Source: Cryptomeria japonica
Taxonomy: Eukaryota; Streptophyta; Pinopsida; Cupressales; Cupressaceae
DNA: 64,000 nt
Direction: 5' to 3'
NCBI RefSeq assembly: GCF_030272615.1
Contig: NC_081406.1
Coordinates: 263,838,624-263,902,623 of the forward strand
Below are positions 35,832-47,651 of this stretch, piece after piece. Every line of letters starts with the position of its first letter. Within the stretch, counting starts at the first letter, position 1. Under the pieces are notes generated by a model. The model did not search any database and was not told the origin of the DNA. It saw nothing but the letters and a program-made list of their open reading frames with translations. The translations under genes and the position numbers were made by a program.

Positions 35832-36085
35832 GAAATGTGGCGACTGATTAGCAAAGTATTGTACACTCGGCACGTATCCTCGCCGACATTGTAAGGTTGA
35901 TGTACTATTTTTGTTGGATAATAAGAAAGATTGGACGACTGTGTATGGTGGATGTAACCCATTCTGGATGAACCACGTTAAATCTTTGTGTTATCTGTGT
36001 CCTATTTTATTTTTTATCTTTTGTATTTAAATCTACATATAATTGTTAGTTCATATTTGATTTGGATCTGCTTGAAACCCTAACA
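35828..36085 (+). repeat. 3' LTR of copia-2
   Basis: 258 bp, TGTTGAAATGTG...CCCTAACA. It lacks two blocks present in the 5' LTR. The junctions carry short matches (CCG and GTAA), as expected of small illegitimate deletions. Confidence 0.92.
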
Positions 36086-36174
36086 TTTTTTTCATGCCTT
36101 TGTAATAAAGTATTGATTGTTATTTTCTTGTGCTATACGTAGGGAGTGATAAGACCCTAAACTTTTTATCTAAT

Positions 36175-36187
36175 ATCATTGAGATAA
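36175..36187. repeat. Target-site duplication of LINE-2, left copy
   Basis: ATCATTGAGATAA is repeated exactly at 57191-57203. The LINE's A-rich tail, read on the minus strand, abuts this copy. Confidence 0.9.
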
Positions 36188-36205
36188 TTTTTATTTTTTT
36201 TAAAC

Positions 36206-36236
36206 AAAAGTGGCAAGCCACTAATATTTATTCTTA

Positions 36237-36277
<41 letters not shown>

Positions 36278-36784
36278 GAAAACTGATTCAAGAGCTCAAT
36301 AGGGAAATAACCAAGAAGAAAACCCTATATCCTTGCTTAGATATAGTGACGAAGAAGGAAGAAGGCTATGAGAAGAAGCCACCCGATCCACAGAGATAAA
36401 TAGGGACTACCCATAGAATGAGTCTCTTAGGGGCCAAAAAGAGGGTAACCGGTTGGGACGAGACCGAAGGAAACCAAAAATAACCAAACCCCTTAACCGA
36501 TTATCGTGGCGACTGAGGAGTGTGGATCCGATTGTCTGAGCACTAATGACCTACGGTAGCCAGTTTCCCATTATGTTGTACTGGTGCTTTGATACCGGTA
36601 TGATGTTCTTATGACCGGTTCATAAAAAGAGAAGCCTCCAATAACGGTGCTAGTCGACAAGCAAAGAAGATGACTCCTCTATCGGTTCGGTTGCCATTAG
36701 ATTTTCCATCTGACAAAAAAGAGCATATTCTAGATAGCAAAAAACAAAATCGAAATAACTTTACTTGTTCATGGCGGTGTCTTC
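36206..36784 (-). other. LINE-2 3' untranslated region with (TA)n
   Basis: It contains a TA dinucleotide run at 36239-36271 near the tail. No gene was found. Short ACCGGT motifs recur (near 36448 and 36595). Confidence 0.6.
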
Positions 36785-37486
36785 CTAGGGCTGAATTGTA
36801 GGGGCATAAAAAACGAGCAGAAAGGAAGTAGTCCATCCCGTGACTTCATCTTGCACTAGTAGGTTGAGGTTTGAAACCCTATTTGTAGTCCAACCCCTTT
36901 CCACAGGTTGCGATGTTTGCAAATAGGGGTCAACATTTGCTATTTCTAGGATTTCCATTAGAACCCCAACTTTAATTTTGACTCTGTGTATAATGTGGTC
37001 ATCCAATTGTCTGCCGAATTGATGCAAGACATTCTTCACATGGCAAATTTTTTGCCATTCTAGGGCATGCTTTATTCGGTCATAGAGTACCATGTAAGCA
37101 TTGCTAGATTGAATAAAATGACGTGGAAAGAGGCCCCCAAGGAGAGCCAACCCCTGCCATAGATTATATTTTGCTAGGGCTTCATGGAATGGGGTCGGGG
37201 GAAGCACATCTTGTCTTACCAACTTGAAGAATACTAAATCCAGCGGAGGAATAGATTGCAAGAGATCCAGAGCATTTGATAGAAAGGAACTAAGAAGTTG
37301 ATGAGGATACAAAATCCTTTTGGCTTGCGAGGATAACATCTCCTCACCGATGAAGTCTTTGACAACTCTTCTCAATTGTGGATTGTGTAACAGAAAAAGT
37401 CAGTCGAGGTCCCTGTCATTGATGTGTCCATGAAAAGCAGTCGAAGGTTCTGGAATTTGCACTGAAATCTGGTCGTTCCATGGCAT
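36785..37486 (-). pseudogene. LINE-2 ORF3, unrecognised protein downstream of RNase H
   Basis: From ATG 37486 the frame runs 233 codons to a TAG at 36785, broken only by one TGA at 37400-37402. The first part contains WNDQISVQIPEPSTAFHGH and is followed by LHNPQLRRVVKDFIGEEM. The rest is a mostly helical, Leu-rich sequence (SFLSNALDLLQSIPPLDLVF; NLWQGLALLGGLFPRHF; VKNVLHQFGRQLDDHI). I recognise no domain. A third ORF after the RNase H is not part of the usual plant LINE plan, so it is either a lineage-specific accessory ORF or captured host sequence. Confidence 0.5.
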
Positions 37487-37934
37487 ATACTCCTAGTGAA
37501 TTTGCCTGCATCCTCCGCAAGAACCGTTTTCCATATTGTAGAGCACTGTGATACTTCAAAAATTTAAATTTTCAAAAATTTCAACTGAGAACTGTGTGTG
37601 TAATTTTCAAAAAATTTGGCTGAGAATTGTGTGTGTGCGAGTAGGCTGGTTCCATTTATAAATAAAAATACCATCTCAAAGTGCAATAAATGATCAAATT
37701 TTAGGATCATGTTTGCAATCCTTGCGTTAATTTTGCGACCGTAATATAGTCGAGGGGATGTGTGAGAGGCCTAAGTCTATTTTACCCTGTGTGAAGTGAC
37801 GTATTGAGAATCCCCGGGTACTTCGCACTAAAGTTCCATACATGCCATCTATAAAATGCATTAAAAGCATAAATGCAAGTGTCCTGTCAGCCTTATTGTT
37901 CACCGGCACCAGTTATGTGCTTGCATGCGAGTAT

Positions 37935-39703
37935 TTAATAGGAAGTAGCTTGTGGTAAGAGTGTTGTACTTTTCTTTTGTACTAATTTGAGCAATTTGGG
38001 AAAAGAAGACAATTTAGAAGGAATTGCAATCGACTCCACATAAATGCCATCGCAGCCCATGTTTGGTAACAAGTCAGCAACAAAGTTTCCCTCTCTTAAT
38101 GTGTGACTGATAGAGTAGTCCGAAAAAGTGTCGAGAAGATCCAAGGTATGCTTCAGGACATAAGATAGCTGCCAGGTCTTAGATCTTTTCGAGGTAATTG
38201 AGTTGATAATGACTAAAGAATCCCCTTCTACGTGTATGTTGGAGAGGCCACACTTCCTTGCTAGTACCAGACCGATTAGTAAAGCATTTGCTTCCGCCAA
38301 GTTATTTGTACCCGGAAGGATGGGTGAAGCTTGGAAAGCATGCATTTTTCCAAAATGATCTCGTATGCAAACTCCAATTCCTGATTTCCCTGGATTTCCA
38401 CAAGAAGAGCCGTCAAAGTTGATCTTTAAAAAATTTGGAGCTGGGGGTGTCCATTTTATGGACACCTGTCTCTCACATGGATTGAAGACCAATTCGGGGG
38501 AATCCTTATTGGCAAAATAATACCGTGCCAGGATTTTGCAATTTCCTTGTCCCACCGGGTAAATGACTGGATGTCCTTGGAATTTGTGAGAGAAGAGTTA
38601 ATGATTTTCGCAATCAAATTTTCCAATTTGATCAAAACTTGATCCAGAGAAGAGGATGTCTTTCTAAAGATTCTTTTGTTCCTCTCCCACTAGATTGCCC
38701 AAATAATGTGAGTAGGAGCACATTTCCAAATACCTGAGAAGGTTGATGTAGAGAATAAAAGAGGCCAGGAGTTAAACATATCCCATAGTGATTTCAGAAA
38801 GGGCAACATGAGTTGGAGTTTATTCAAGATGAAGGACCAACATTGGGAGGCAAAAGAGCAGTGTAAAAATAAATGATCAACTGATTCTTCCTCTAAGTCA
38901 CAAAATACACAATTAAAAGCTTGTGTTATGCCTAGTTTTACTAATCTCTCTGTTGTTAAGATTCTTTTATTCAGTGTTAGCCACGCGAAACAACCTGCTT
39001 TTGGTAAGACAATGTCATTCCAATAGAAGGAGTATGCCCGACTGCTTGCCTTACTACTGCAACCCTACTGCAAGGCATTGTAACCTTCTTTGATTGAATA
39101 TTGCCCTGATTTTGTAGCTGCCCAAATTAACACATCATCTTTGTTAGACATGATAACTATTATATTCAATAAAATGCTAGCCAATGAGGAAGCTTGCTAG
39201 AGGGGTATTAGGAGAAGAGTAGGTTCTTTCCAGATTATTTTTTCTGCAAATATTTCTACAACAGACACATAGTCACTCAATTTTATACCCCAATGGGCTA
39301 TGGCTGTATCCATAATGTCTGCCATGTTATCCAATTGAGCAATAGGAGAATGCCCACACTGTGAGTCTATCCAGAAGTTAGCACTGAGACCATTGTTGAT
39401 TTCCCATGAAACATACTTGGATATTAGATTCCTTGAATCCATCATGAAGTTACAAATAGAAGATCCCTTTGTAGGGTCTAAAAGTGTCAATACTCTTGAT
39501 GGTTGAGTGTTGTCCAAATATTTAGCTTGCATAATTTGACACCATTTGGAGATCGGGTTAGTGTACATTTTCCAAATCAATTTCCCTCCAAAGGCCTTGT
39601 TGTAGTGCTTCAAATTGCAAAGTCCCACTCCCCCTTGGGATTTTTGGCATGGCATATTTTCCAGAGAGGTTAAGGGGATTTTCCTTTCATTTGTCATATT
39701 ACT
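37935..39703 (-). pseudogene. LINE-2 ORF2, C-terminal part with RNase H
   Basis: This continues ORF2 after the Tat insertion: GGVGLCNLKHYNKAFGGKL (about 39630), then a zinc-finger-type reverse transcriptase C-terminal domain (about 39010-38640, with CVFCDLEEESVDHLF). A plant-type RNase H at 38555-37935 has NFDGSSCGNPGKSGIGV, NLAEANALLIG, EGDSLVII and REGNFVADLL, i.e. the D-E-D-D set. A frame change lies between about 39190 and 38560. The frame ends at a stop near 37935. RNase H would remove the RNA strand during target-primed reverse transcription. Confidence 0.85.
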
Positions 39704-39708
39704 GTTCC
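39704..39708. repeat. Target-site duplication of Tat element, left copy
   Basis: GTTCC, repeated exactly at 52319-52323, interrupts LINE-2 ORF2. Confidence 0.9.
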
Positions 39709-41367
39709 TGTAGCATCGTAAATTGTACGCACTTGCTAAGGCAATACAATTTCACACCCAGTTTAGCACCCGCCTTGGCGCAGTTTGCATTTTGCATTGC
39801 ATTTCCCCTTTAGCACTTAATTAATCAAATTAATTAGGTCTAAGGTCCTATTTCATCATCCTTCACATCATAAAGTCGAGCCCTTTCATTAAAGTGTGCC
39901 CCTTTTCATGTTATTCCTCCAATACATCATCTAATCAAAAACCCTAATTAAGTCCTATTTTGAACTTGGGGGCTTGATTTCGGGGGTCAAAGCATCTCGA
40001 AATCACCTGTAACTTTGGGATTCTCTCTAAAATCATCATATCTGATGGCCCTGAAAATTTGGTGAAACGTTGTCGGGACCATGGCGCCCGGAGTGCACAC
40101 GGTCCCGGACATTTTTCCCAAAATTTTAGGAGCACGATCCAATCATAAAATAAAGCTTAACCCCAAGAAACTGGCGGGAGATTCAATCTCTAGGTCGGCC
40201 AAAAGACGAAATTGCGACCTAGGGTTTCATACATAAGAGCTCTCTTTCTTCATTTGAGGGGATGGGAATTTTGTTTTCAGGAACCTCATATGCAGCGAAA
40301 GAGCAGATCTTTGAAGACTTCAACAACTTTCAACATCCCTCTATCAAGAATTTATCAAATCCATTCATCCATTTAGGGCTTGGAAGACATTGAAGAACAA
40401 TAGGAGATTACCGACTGAAGATTGGCTTGTACCTCTCCCTTGGGGGTTGGGTATGATTTCATGTTGTTTTCATGTCTTTGCATAAGCTTCAATATATCAT
40501 TTATCCATGCTTTAGATCACTTTGCATCTTGATTTAGAGCATTTACATTATCATTGACAAGCAATTAGGGTTTACTTTCTAGGTTGCTCTAGTTTGCTTA
40601 CTTGCATTTTAGATCTTGCACACACACAAGGTCTGCACACACATTACTTTTACAATACAACTTGGCTATTCGTGGAGGTGGAAATCTCCGAAGCGGGGGT
40701 TTGACTAAGGCAAAACCCTATATAGCCGCCCAAACACCTTTTTCAGATACAAGTGCAGGTTTCGAGACTCGGACGATGTCGCAGGTTGCAGATCTGGGAA
40801 AAGCAGGTCGAGACAGCACCCCACACCAAATTGCAGAGCAAAATACCAAGACAGGGGCGTGGGGCGCCCTGGTCCTGCCAGGACAGGGGCGCTGGGCGCC
40901 CTGGTCCCTGGGACAGAGGCGCTGGGTGCCCTGGTCCTCCTGACAGACAGCATTTTAGACAATTTTCCAGAGTCCAAAACAGAAGTTTCAGGTGCGGTTC
41001 CGGGATAGAATCAGGATAGTGGCGCCCGCGCCCCCGTCCCGAACATTTTCAGTCAAATTTTGACTCCGGGTACGCATCTGCATTCTTGTTTTATCCTTGT
41101 GTTTACAGCTTTCCATTGTTTAAGTTCAATTCTGCAATCTTGTTGTTAGCTCATACTTGCATTTTAGGGTTAGGAATTGAACTTGCATAATCTTACCTTT
41201 CAATTACAACGAAGGAATAGAAATCCTAATAGGTAGCCCATGGCTCTCTCTTTCACAAAAAGAAGTAGCCAATTGTGTGATACCTCTAGGCTCTTTCGTA
41301 TTCCGTAATGTGTGTCAAAAGGTAGGATTAGGGCATGATAACCTAGTCTCGCTTTTTATCCCACACA
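39709..41367 (+). repeat. 5' LTR of Tat element
   Basis: TGTAGCATCGTAAATT...ATCCCACACA, 1,659 bp, the same length as the 3' copy. Near 40850-40940 and 40080-40110, GGCGCC-rich segments recur (GACCATGGCGCCCGGAG and relatives). Confidence 0.95.
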
Positions 41368-41370
41368 TTT

Positions 41371-41386
41371 TGGTGAACCCGACGTG
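41371..41386 (+). promoter_or_regulatory. Primer binding site of Tat element
   Basis: TGGTGAACCCGACGTG lies three bases inside the LTR and is identical to the site at 8916-8931. The tRNA was not assigned. Confidence 0.8.
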
Positions 41387-41539
41387 AAACTATCATTGCT
41401 TCTTCTTGCATTGCATTTGTTAGATCTAGATCTAGATTTAGTGTGTTTTCATTTCATTTTCATTAAAAAGAGAAAAAAAAAAAAGAGAGTGTGTTTCTTT
41501 GCATTGTGTGTTTAATTTTCATGCAACTTTCATTTCAAA

Positions 41540-43759
41540 ATGTCAGACTTTTATTTGCAAAATGTTCATGCTTATGATGATTATTATGAGTATAGCCAAG
41601 ATGAATTAGATGAAGCTTTAGATGAGTTTTTGAACCCTAAGGATGCCAAACCTTCATTTTACCAAAAACTCATAAACCTTGTTACTATGCCATTTCGTTG
41701 TGATGAGAAAGATAAGTTGAATGATTCCTCTCAAGGGTACATTCCTATCAACTCTTCCACTAAATCTAGTAACATGGTTGTTTTCAACAATCCCCTCTAT
41801 GAAGAGATATCTCCTTTCGAACCAAAAGATAAACCTTTTGATAGCTATGATCATACTTTGTTGGATGATGCTCTTGATGACTTTGTGGCTTTATCAAAAT
41901 CTTTAAACAAGAACAAGACTTCTAAATTGGTTAACATGATAAACTTGAATGAGCATAAAAAGCCTCTCTTTGAAGTCCAAGGTGCTTATCCTTCTCCCAC
42001 CTTTCAAGGTCCTAAATCACCTCTCCTTACTGTCCAAGGAGGGTATGATCATGATTCCTTTCGTACTCCGAATAAACCAATCATCACTGTGCAAGGAAGA
42101 AAACCTATAAGTCCTTATAGTTATGCCAAGCAAATAACTAGAGAGAGTTATCATGCGGTTGCCCATACTTACCATACCAGAAATAATAGGCAGCCTAGTC
42201 CTCCTCCTATTATTCCAGTTTCTCTTCCGAATCCTCAACCAATTCTTCCGCAAGCTCCCCGTATTTCTCAAGTTCTTAGTAAGGAATATGATCTCATAGA
42301 ACAACTTAAAGTGACCCCTGCTAAGATATCCCTTTGGGATTTGATTCAAACTTCTTCCGCTCATCATGGAATGTTACAAGATGCCTTGAAAGATTTGAAT
42401 GTTCCTCCACCAAATACATCTAGTAATATAGCATCTTTGGTTAACTCTGTGATGAATCCTAAAGCTCAAATTGTGTTTAACCAAGATGAGTTGCCTACTA
42501 GTGAAATTCAACATCAATATGATCCCTTGATGATTGTGGTTATCATGAAAGACACTGCTATAAGACAAACACTAGTAGATAATGGCTCTGGTCTTAATGT
42601 GTGTAGCATTAATCTTTTGCATAAGATGAATGTGGATACATCCCTAATTGAGCCGGACTTTCGTCCTATTCGAGGCTTTGATAATGTGGCTAAAACTTCA
42701 TTAGGTACTATCACCTTACCCATCACAGTGGGGCCTGTTACTTTGCCTACTCCTATCCATGTTATGTCGGGAAATCTAACATACAACTTGTTATTAGGGA
42801 GACCTTGGATTCACAGTATGCAAGTTGTCCCCTCTACATTGCACAGACAAGTTAAGTTTATCTATAACAATAAGACATATACCTTGATAGGTGATACTAA
42901 TTTCCAAGCTTGTTTACAAACATCTACTTCCAAAGGGGGTTCTTCTAAGCCGTCCTTGTCTAGTGATGACTCTTTAAACAAGATACCTATTGATGAATCC
43001 TCGCTCTCTGATGATCAAAATTCTTTGGATGAGTCTGGAGCTCCTGAAGAAGACTCTTCTCGACTTGAAACTACACATAAGAAGGATTTTGATCCTGAGA
43101 AGGTTCTCGCAGACGACGACTGGGGATCCCTTGATTTTAATCCCACCTTTGTAGGTGAATATAAGGTTCCTTCTAGAGAGCTTAAAGTTGAAAAGAAGGA
43201 AGAAGCTAAAAATCAATCAACATTACCTGAGCCTATGAGCAATAATTTTGTGGCTGCTTCTCAAACTTCTTCTCCTCACACCTCTAATTCTGAAGAGTTT
43301 GATTCTTTGTCTTGTGAAAAACCGCCTTCTCTTTCTGAAATGGCTGATCATTATGGTCGTGGTTTTCACATTTTTGCTAAGCATGGGTATCATGGAAATG
43401 GTTGTGGCACTCACGAACAAGGGATAAAAGTTCCTCTAGAGAATAATCTTCACAATTATGCCTTTGGACTTGGCTATAATCCCTGCAAGCGTACTAAAGC
43501 TTCTAAGAGACCATGTATTAGTGTTAATGCTATTTCTACATCCCTATCAATGCAACACCCTGAGTACATTGATGAGGATCTTTCGTGTGCTTGTGCTTTT
43601 GATGTTTTCCCTACCGATGATGCTTTAGCTGAGTTTTTAGGAGCATATGATACTCTTCCTCGTTATCATCACAATAGGGGACTCCCTTATTGTTTGAACA
43701 CTGAAGCCTATTTTGGAAAAGAGATTGATAATGATGAGATTGTGAAAGAATTCCCTTAG
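41540..43759 (+). CDS. Tat element first ORF: unknown N-terminus plus aspartic protease
   Basis: 739 codons from ATG 41540. The N-terminal 240 residues are acidic (DYYEYSQDELDEALDEFL) with three VQG repeats (LFEVQGAYPSP, LLTVQGGYDHD, IITVQGRKPIS). A Tat-type pre-protease block (LKVTPAKISLWDLIQ) lies at about residue 257, then a retropepsin with catalytic TLVDNGSGLNVC at about residue 346 and LLLGRPWIHSM. An acidic spacer follows, then a GLGYNP motif. No gag core and no CCHC knuckle are visible, which is unusual because gag normally precedes protease. It ends at TAG 43757; the following pol is in the same frame, so the stop is either a mutation (CAG to TAG) or a programmed readthrough or splice point as in Ogre relatives. 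Confidence 0.85.
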   Translation: MSDFYLQNVHAYDDYYEYSQDELDEALDEFLNPKDAKPSFYQKLINLVTMPFRCDEKDKLNDSSQGYIPINSSTKSSNMVVFNNPLYEEISPFEPKDKPFDSYDHTLLDDALDDFVALSKSLNKNKTSKLVNMINLNEHKKPLFEVQGAYPSPTFQGPKSPLLTVQGGYDHDSFRTPNKPIITVQGRKPISPYSYAKQITRESYHAVAHTYHTRNNRQPSPPPIIPVSLPNPQPILPQAPRISQVLSKEYDLIEQLKVTPAKISLWDLIQTSSAHHGMLQDALKDLNVPPPNTSSNIASLVNSVMNPKAQIVFNQDELPTSEIQHQYDPLMIVVIMKDTAIRQTLVDNGSGLNVCSINLLHKMNVDTSLIEPDFRPIRGFDNVAKTSLGTITLPITVGPVTLPTPIHVMSGNLTYNLLLGRPWIHSMQVVPSTLHRQVKFIYNNKTYTLIGDTNFQACLQTSTSKGGSSKPSLSSDDSLNKIPIDESSLSDDQNSLDESGAPEEDSSRLETTHKKDFDPEKVLADDDWGSLDFNPTFVGEYKVPSRELKVEKKEEAKNQSTLPEPMSNNFVAASQTSSPHTSNSEEFDSLSCEKPPSLSEMADHYGRGFHIFAKHGYHGNGCGTHEQGIKVPLENNLHNYAFGLGYNPCKRTKASKRPCISVNAISTSLSMQHPEYIDEDLSCACAFDVFPTDDALAEFLGAYDTLPRYHHNRGLPYCLNTEAYFGKEIDNDEIVKEFP

Positions 43760-43816
43760 TTAAAGGATACTCCTCAACAAAGTAATCTTCTCATAAGTGA
43801 CACCACTAATGTTAAG

Positions 43817-46800
43817 ATGGATCCTTGCAATGAAGAAAAAGTTATTAAAATTGGAAAATGTTTGGATGAAGAGGAACAAAAACAATATGAAGATTTATTG
43901 CGTGAATTCCCCGAGATCTTTGCTTGGACATACTCTGACATGCCTAGTATAGATCCTAAGATTGTTACTCATAATATTGTCTTAGTTCCTGATGCTAAGC
44001 CCGTGAAACAAAAGATTCGAAAAATGAATCCTAAGGTGGCTCTGCTTGTTAAGGCTGAGATTGAAAAGTTATTGGAGGCTGGATTTATCCGCCCTATTGA
44101 TTATTCCCCCTGGATTTCAAATATTGTCGCTATGGCTAAACCAGATAATAAAATAAGAATGTGTACCGATTTTCGAGATTTAAATAAGGCTTCTTTAAAA
44201 GATGATTTCCCTCTTCCAAACATTGACATGATAGTTGATTCTATGGCAGGACATGCCTTATTATCCTTCATGGATGGTTTTTCAGGATACAATCAAATTT
44301 ACATTAACCCTCAAGATCAATTCAAAACTGCTTTCACCACTCCTTGGGGTACGTTTTGTTGGATAATGACGCCTTTTGGACTTAAAAATGCCGGTGCAAC
44401 TTATCAACGAGCGATGACCCTTATCTTTCATGATTATATGCATAAGATTTTAGAGGATTATGTTGATGATATTTTGGCCAAATCCATTCTCCGCATAGAT
44501 CATATTAAAATCCTTCATCAAATCTTTGAAAGAATTCGTAAATATCACTTGCGCTTGAATCCCCGAAAATGTGTTTTTGGTGTGGATAGTGGAAAACTAT
44601 TAGGATTCATAGTTTCGCATCGTGGGATTGAGGTGGATACTAAGAAAATAGATGCTATTGTCAACATGCCACCTCCTCGAAATGTGTCTCAACTCAAAAG
44701 CTTACAAGGAAAGATTCAAGCTATTTGTAGGTTTGTATCTCAACTTGCGGATCGCACTTTTCCTTTTACTCAGCTTCTCAAAAAGAATATCACTTTTCAA
44801 TGGAATGAAGATTGTCAGCAAGCATTTGAAGATTTAAAAATGTATCTGGCTAATCCTCCTATCCTTCGACCGGCCAAACCTTCTCAACCCTTCCTTCTTT
44901 ATACAGCTGCTTCCTCTCATGCTCTTGCAGCATTATTAGCACAACATGATAAAGACGGTAAGGAGTGTCCGGTTTATTATATAAGTCGTACCTTACTCGA
45001 TTATGAGACCCAATATTCTGCGATAGAAAGACAATGCTTGGCCTTGGTGTTTGCGACTCAGAAATTGAGACATTATCTCTTAAATTCAGAAGTCCACGTC
45101 ATGGTAAAGTTTGATCCTTTGAAGCATCTTTTCTCTAAAACCGATTTATTAGGATGCCTAGCTAAGTGGGTTATGATGTTAACTGAATTTGACCTTAAAT
45201 TTGTTTCACAAAGAGCAATTAAAGGGCAAGCGTTGACTGATCACCTAGCTGAGGCCCCTTCACCTTTCTCCTTCCCTAACTCTGAGTCTTTTCCTGACGA
45301 CTTCATCCTTTGTACAGAGAAAGATGAAACTTGGGAGTTATACTTTGATGGCTCTAAGTGTCATACGGGATCGGGGGCAGGTGTTGTTCTGATTTCTCCT
45401 ACAAAGAAGTCTATTCCCTTATCTTATTGTCTCAATTTCCTATGTACCAATAACATTGCTGAGTATGAGGCTCTTATAGCAGGAATAAAGGCAGCCTTAG
45501 CTTTGAATATAAAACACGTACATATTTTTGGAGATTCTCAACTGATTATAAGACAAGTAACAGGACTATATCAAGCGAAACAAGACAAATTATCACAATA
45601 TAAAGACCTTGCTATCTCTTTGTTACAAAAATTTGATTCTTACACCGTGGAACCTGTTCCTCGAAAAGATAATCGACATGCGGAAGCAATGGCATGTGTG
45701 GCTTCTTTGGTGTCTTTAGAGGACCCTATGGTTGATCTTAAATTTGTTATTCACAACCTTATTTCTCCAGCTATTGTAGATGATTCTAGCTTGGTGACAT
45801 GTTGTGACTTTATAAACTCAGATGAATGGTATTCGCATATCGTAAGATACTTGACCGATGGTACCTTTCCTGATTCCGCTAATAGGAACACTAGGGCTAG
45901 AGTTCACAAGCTGTCCGCTAGATATATCATTCTTTCTAATATTCTATACTGAAGGGGTTATAACGGTCTTCTCCTTCGTTGTCTTAATAAATCGGAAATC
46001 CCTATTGCTCTTGAAGAGGCACATTCAAGTGCCTGTGGGGGGCATTTTGGAGGCAAATCCTTGGTTCAAAGCTTGCTTCACATGGGATATTATTGGCAAA
46101 CTATGCAGTAGGATTCTTTTTCATTTGTTAAAAAATGTCATCAATGTCAACAACACAACAATTTGATTCATGCTCCTGCCCAAGAACTTCGTTCTCATGT
46201 AGCTTCTTGGCCTTTCTCTGCATGGGGGCTGGATCTTATTGGTAAAATCTCCCCTCCTTCATCTCAAGGACATACTTTCATTATAACCACAATAGATTAC
46301 TTTACAAAGTGGGTAGAAGCCGTTCCCCTTCGCTCTACTACTGCTGAAGTGATTTGTCGATTTCTTCTAGAAAATATTATTTCTCGATTTGGGATACATT
46401 CCACTATAATCTCTGATAATGGGACATCATTTAAGAACAAGGACGTGAAGAAATTCCTTGAGAAGTATCATATAAAACATCGATTTTCTACACCATACTA
46501 TCCTCAATCAAATGGTCAAGCCGAATCATTCAATAAGATAATTGAACAAATTCTTCGTAAAACTGTGAATAAGCATGGTAAGGGTTGGAGTACTCAGCTA
46601 ATCTATGCTCTTTGGGCCTACCGAATGAGCGTACAAATTGCTACCAGAACTACACCTTATAATCTTGTTTATGGTGCTGATGCTATTATGCCTTTAGAAT
46701 TAGAGATTCCGTCACTTAGAATTTCTCTCAGAGGTATAGTAGATGACGACGCTTATAGAGAACAAAGACTTCAACAGCTTGAGATGCTTGATGAACAACG

Positions 46801-47086
46801 TATAAACGCTCTTGAGCATATTCAAGCGTATCACAAAACTCTACAACGAAGCTATAATGATAAGGTTATTCAACGTTCCTTCTCAGTGGATGACTTAGTG
46901 CTCTATGAGAATTAGCGCAATGTGAATGCCTTACCTGAAGAAAAGGGAAAATTTAGTCCTAATTGGCTTGGACCGTATATCGTTATTGAAGATTATGGAT
47001 CAGGTGCTTACAAAATAGCGGGTGTAGACGGTACGTCTCTTAAGGACCCTATAAACGCTATGCACTTGCGTAGATACTACGCTTAA
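43817..47086 (+). pseudogene. Tat pol: RT, RNase H, archaeal-type RNase H, integrase
   Basis: Same frame as the protease ORF; the first ATG is at 43817. RT at about 43900-44700 has MCTDFRDLNKASLKDDFPLP, FMDGFSGYNQI, TPFGLKNAGATYQRAM and the intact catalytic LEDYVDDILAK. The first RNase H is at about 44890-45250 (YYISRTLLDYE). The second, at about 45330-45720, shows ELYFDGSKCHTGSGAGVVL, NNIAEYEALIAGI, GDSQLIIRQV and RKDNRHAEAMA. Integrase has an HHCC finger (GGHFGGKSL...CHQCQQHN), the core (GLDLIGKI, SDNGTSF, PQSNGQAESFNK) and a C-terminal LGPYIV...LRRYYA end before TAA 47084. Stops at 45950, 46109 and 46913 break it; no frameshift. Confidence 0.93.
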
Positions 47087-47608
47087 TTCCTCATTTCTTA
47101 TCATTCATCTACTTCCTTTCTCATTTCTTCGAAATTGGATAATATGTTAGCATATCTTTGTTAGAGCAAATGGAATTAAATGATGTTTTGTTTAATCTAT
47201 ATTGCTTCGTTCCTGACAAGCGTGTTTCTTTACTTTATGGTTTGTCTTGAATTCATTTTATGTAAATTGCAAAAGATTTACATTTTTCATTATGTTGGCA
47301 TATTATACAATATCTTTATGTGTTAAGTTGAATCGTGTCATGTTGTGTTTAAATTCAAATTAAATCACATTAGTTATATGATTCCCAGGCTTAACACATA
47401 TTTTTCTTCCCTATCATCAATGTAGTACTTGATTAAATATTTTAATTAAGTCACACATGTATCAATTTAATCATGGAGCATTGAGAAATCAATCACATGG
47501 AAATTAAATTCAGAACATACATGTACATCTACCAAATGTATTAACTTTAATCAAAATACACATTGTTTTTAGACATTAAAGATAACATGTTTGAGACAAA
47601 GAAGCATG

Positions 47609-47651
<43 letters not shown>

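Larger units (their letters stand above)
31278..36085 (+). mobile_element. Complete Ty1/Copia LTR retrotransposon (copia-2)
   Basis: LTRs are at 31278-31708 and 35828-36085, with primer site 31711-31722. Gag, protease, integrase, reverse transcriptase and RNase H follow in Copia order. Flanking TTTTT runs fit a 5-bp duplication, although a homopolymer makes this weak. Motifs and the LTR box resemble the Tork/Tnt1 lineage. It is inactive through three stops and one frameshift. Confidence 0.93.

Noticed and set aside
36609..36836. Separate minus-strand gene next to LINE-2 ORF3
   Set aside because: It overlaps ORF3's end in another frame and lies in the LINE 3' untranslated region.
47607..47650. 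CRISPR-like or other regular array
   Set aside because: It is a simple TA/TG microsatellite; no repeat-spacer array exists anywhere in the window.
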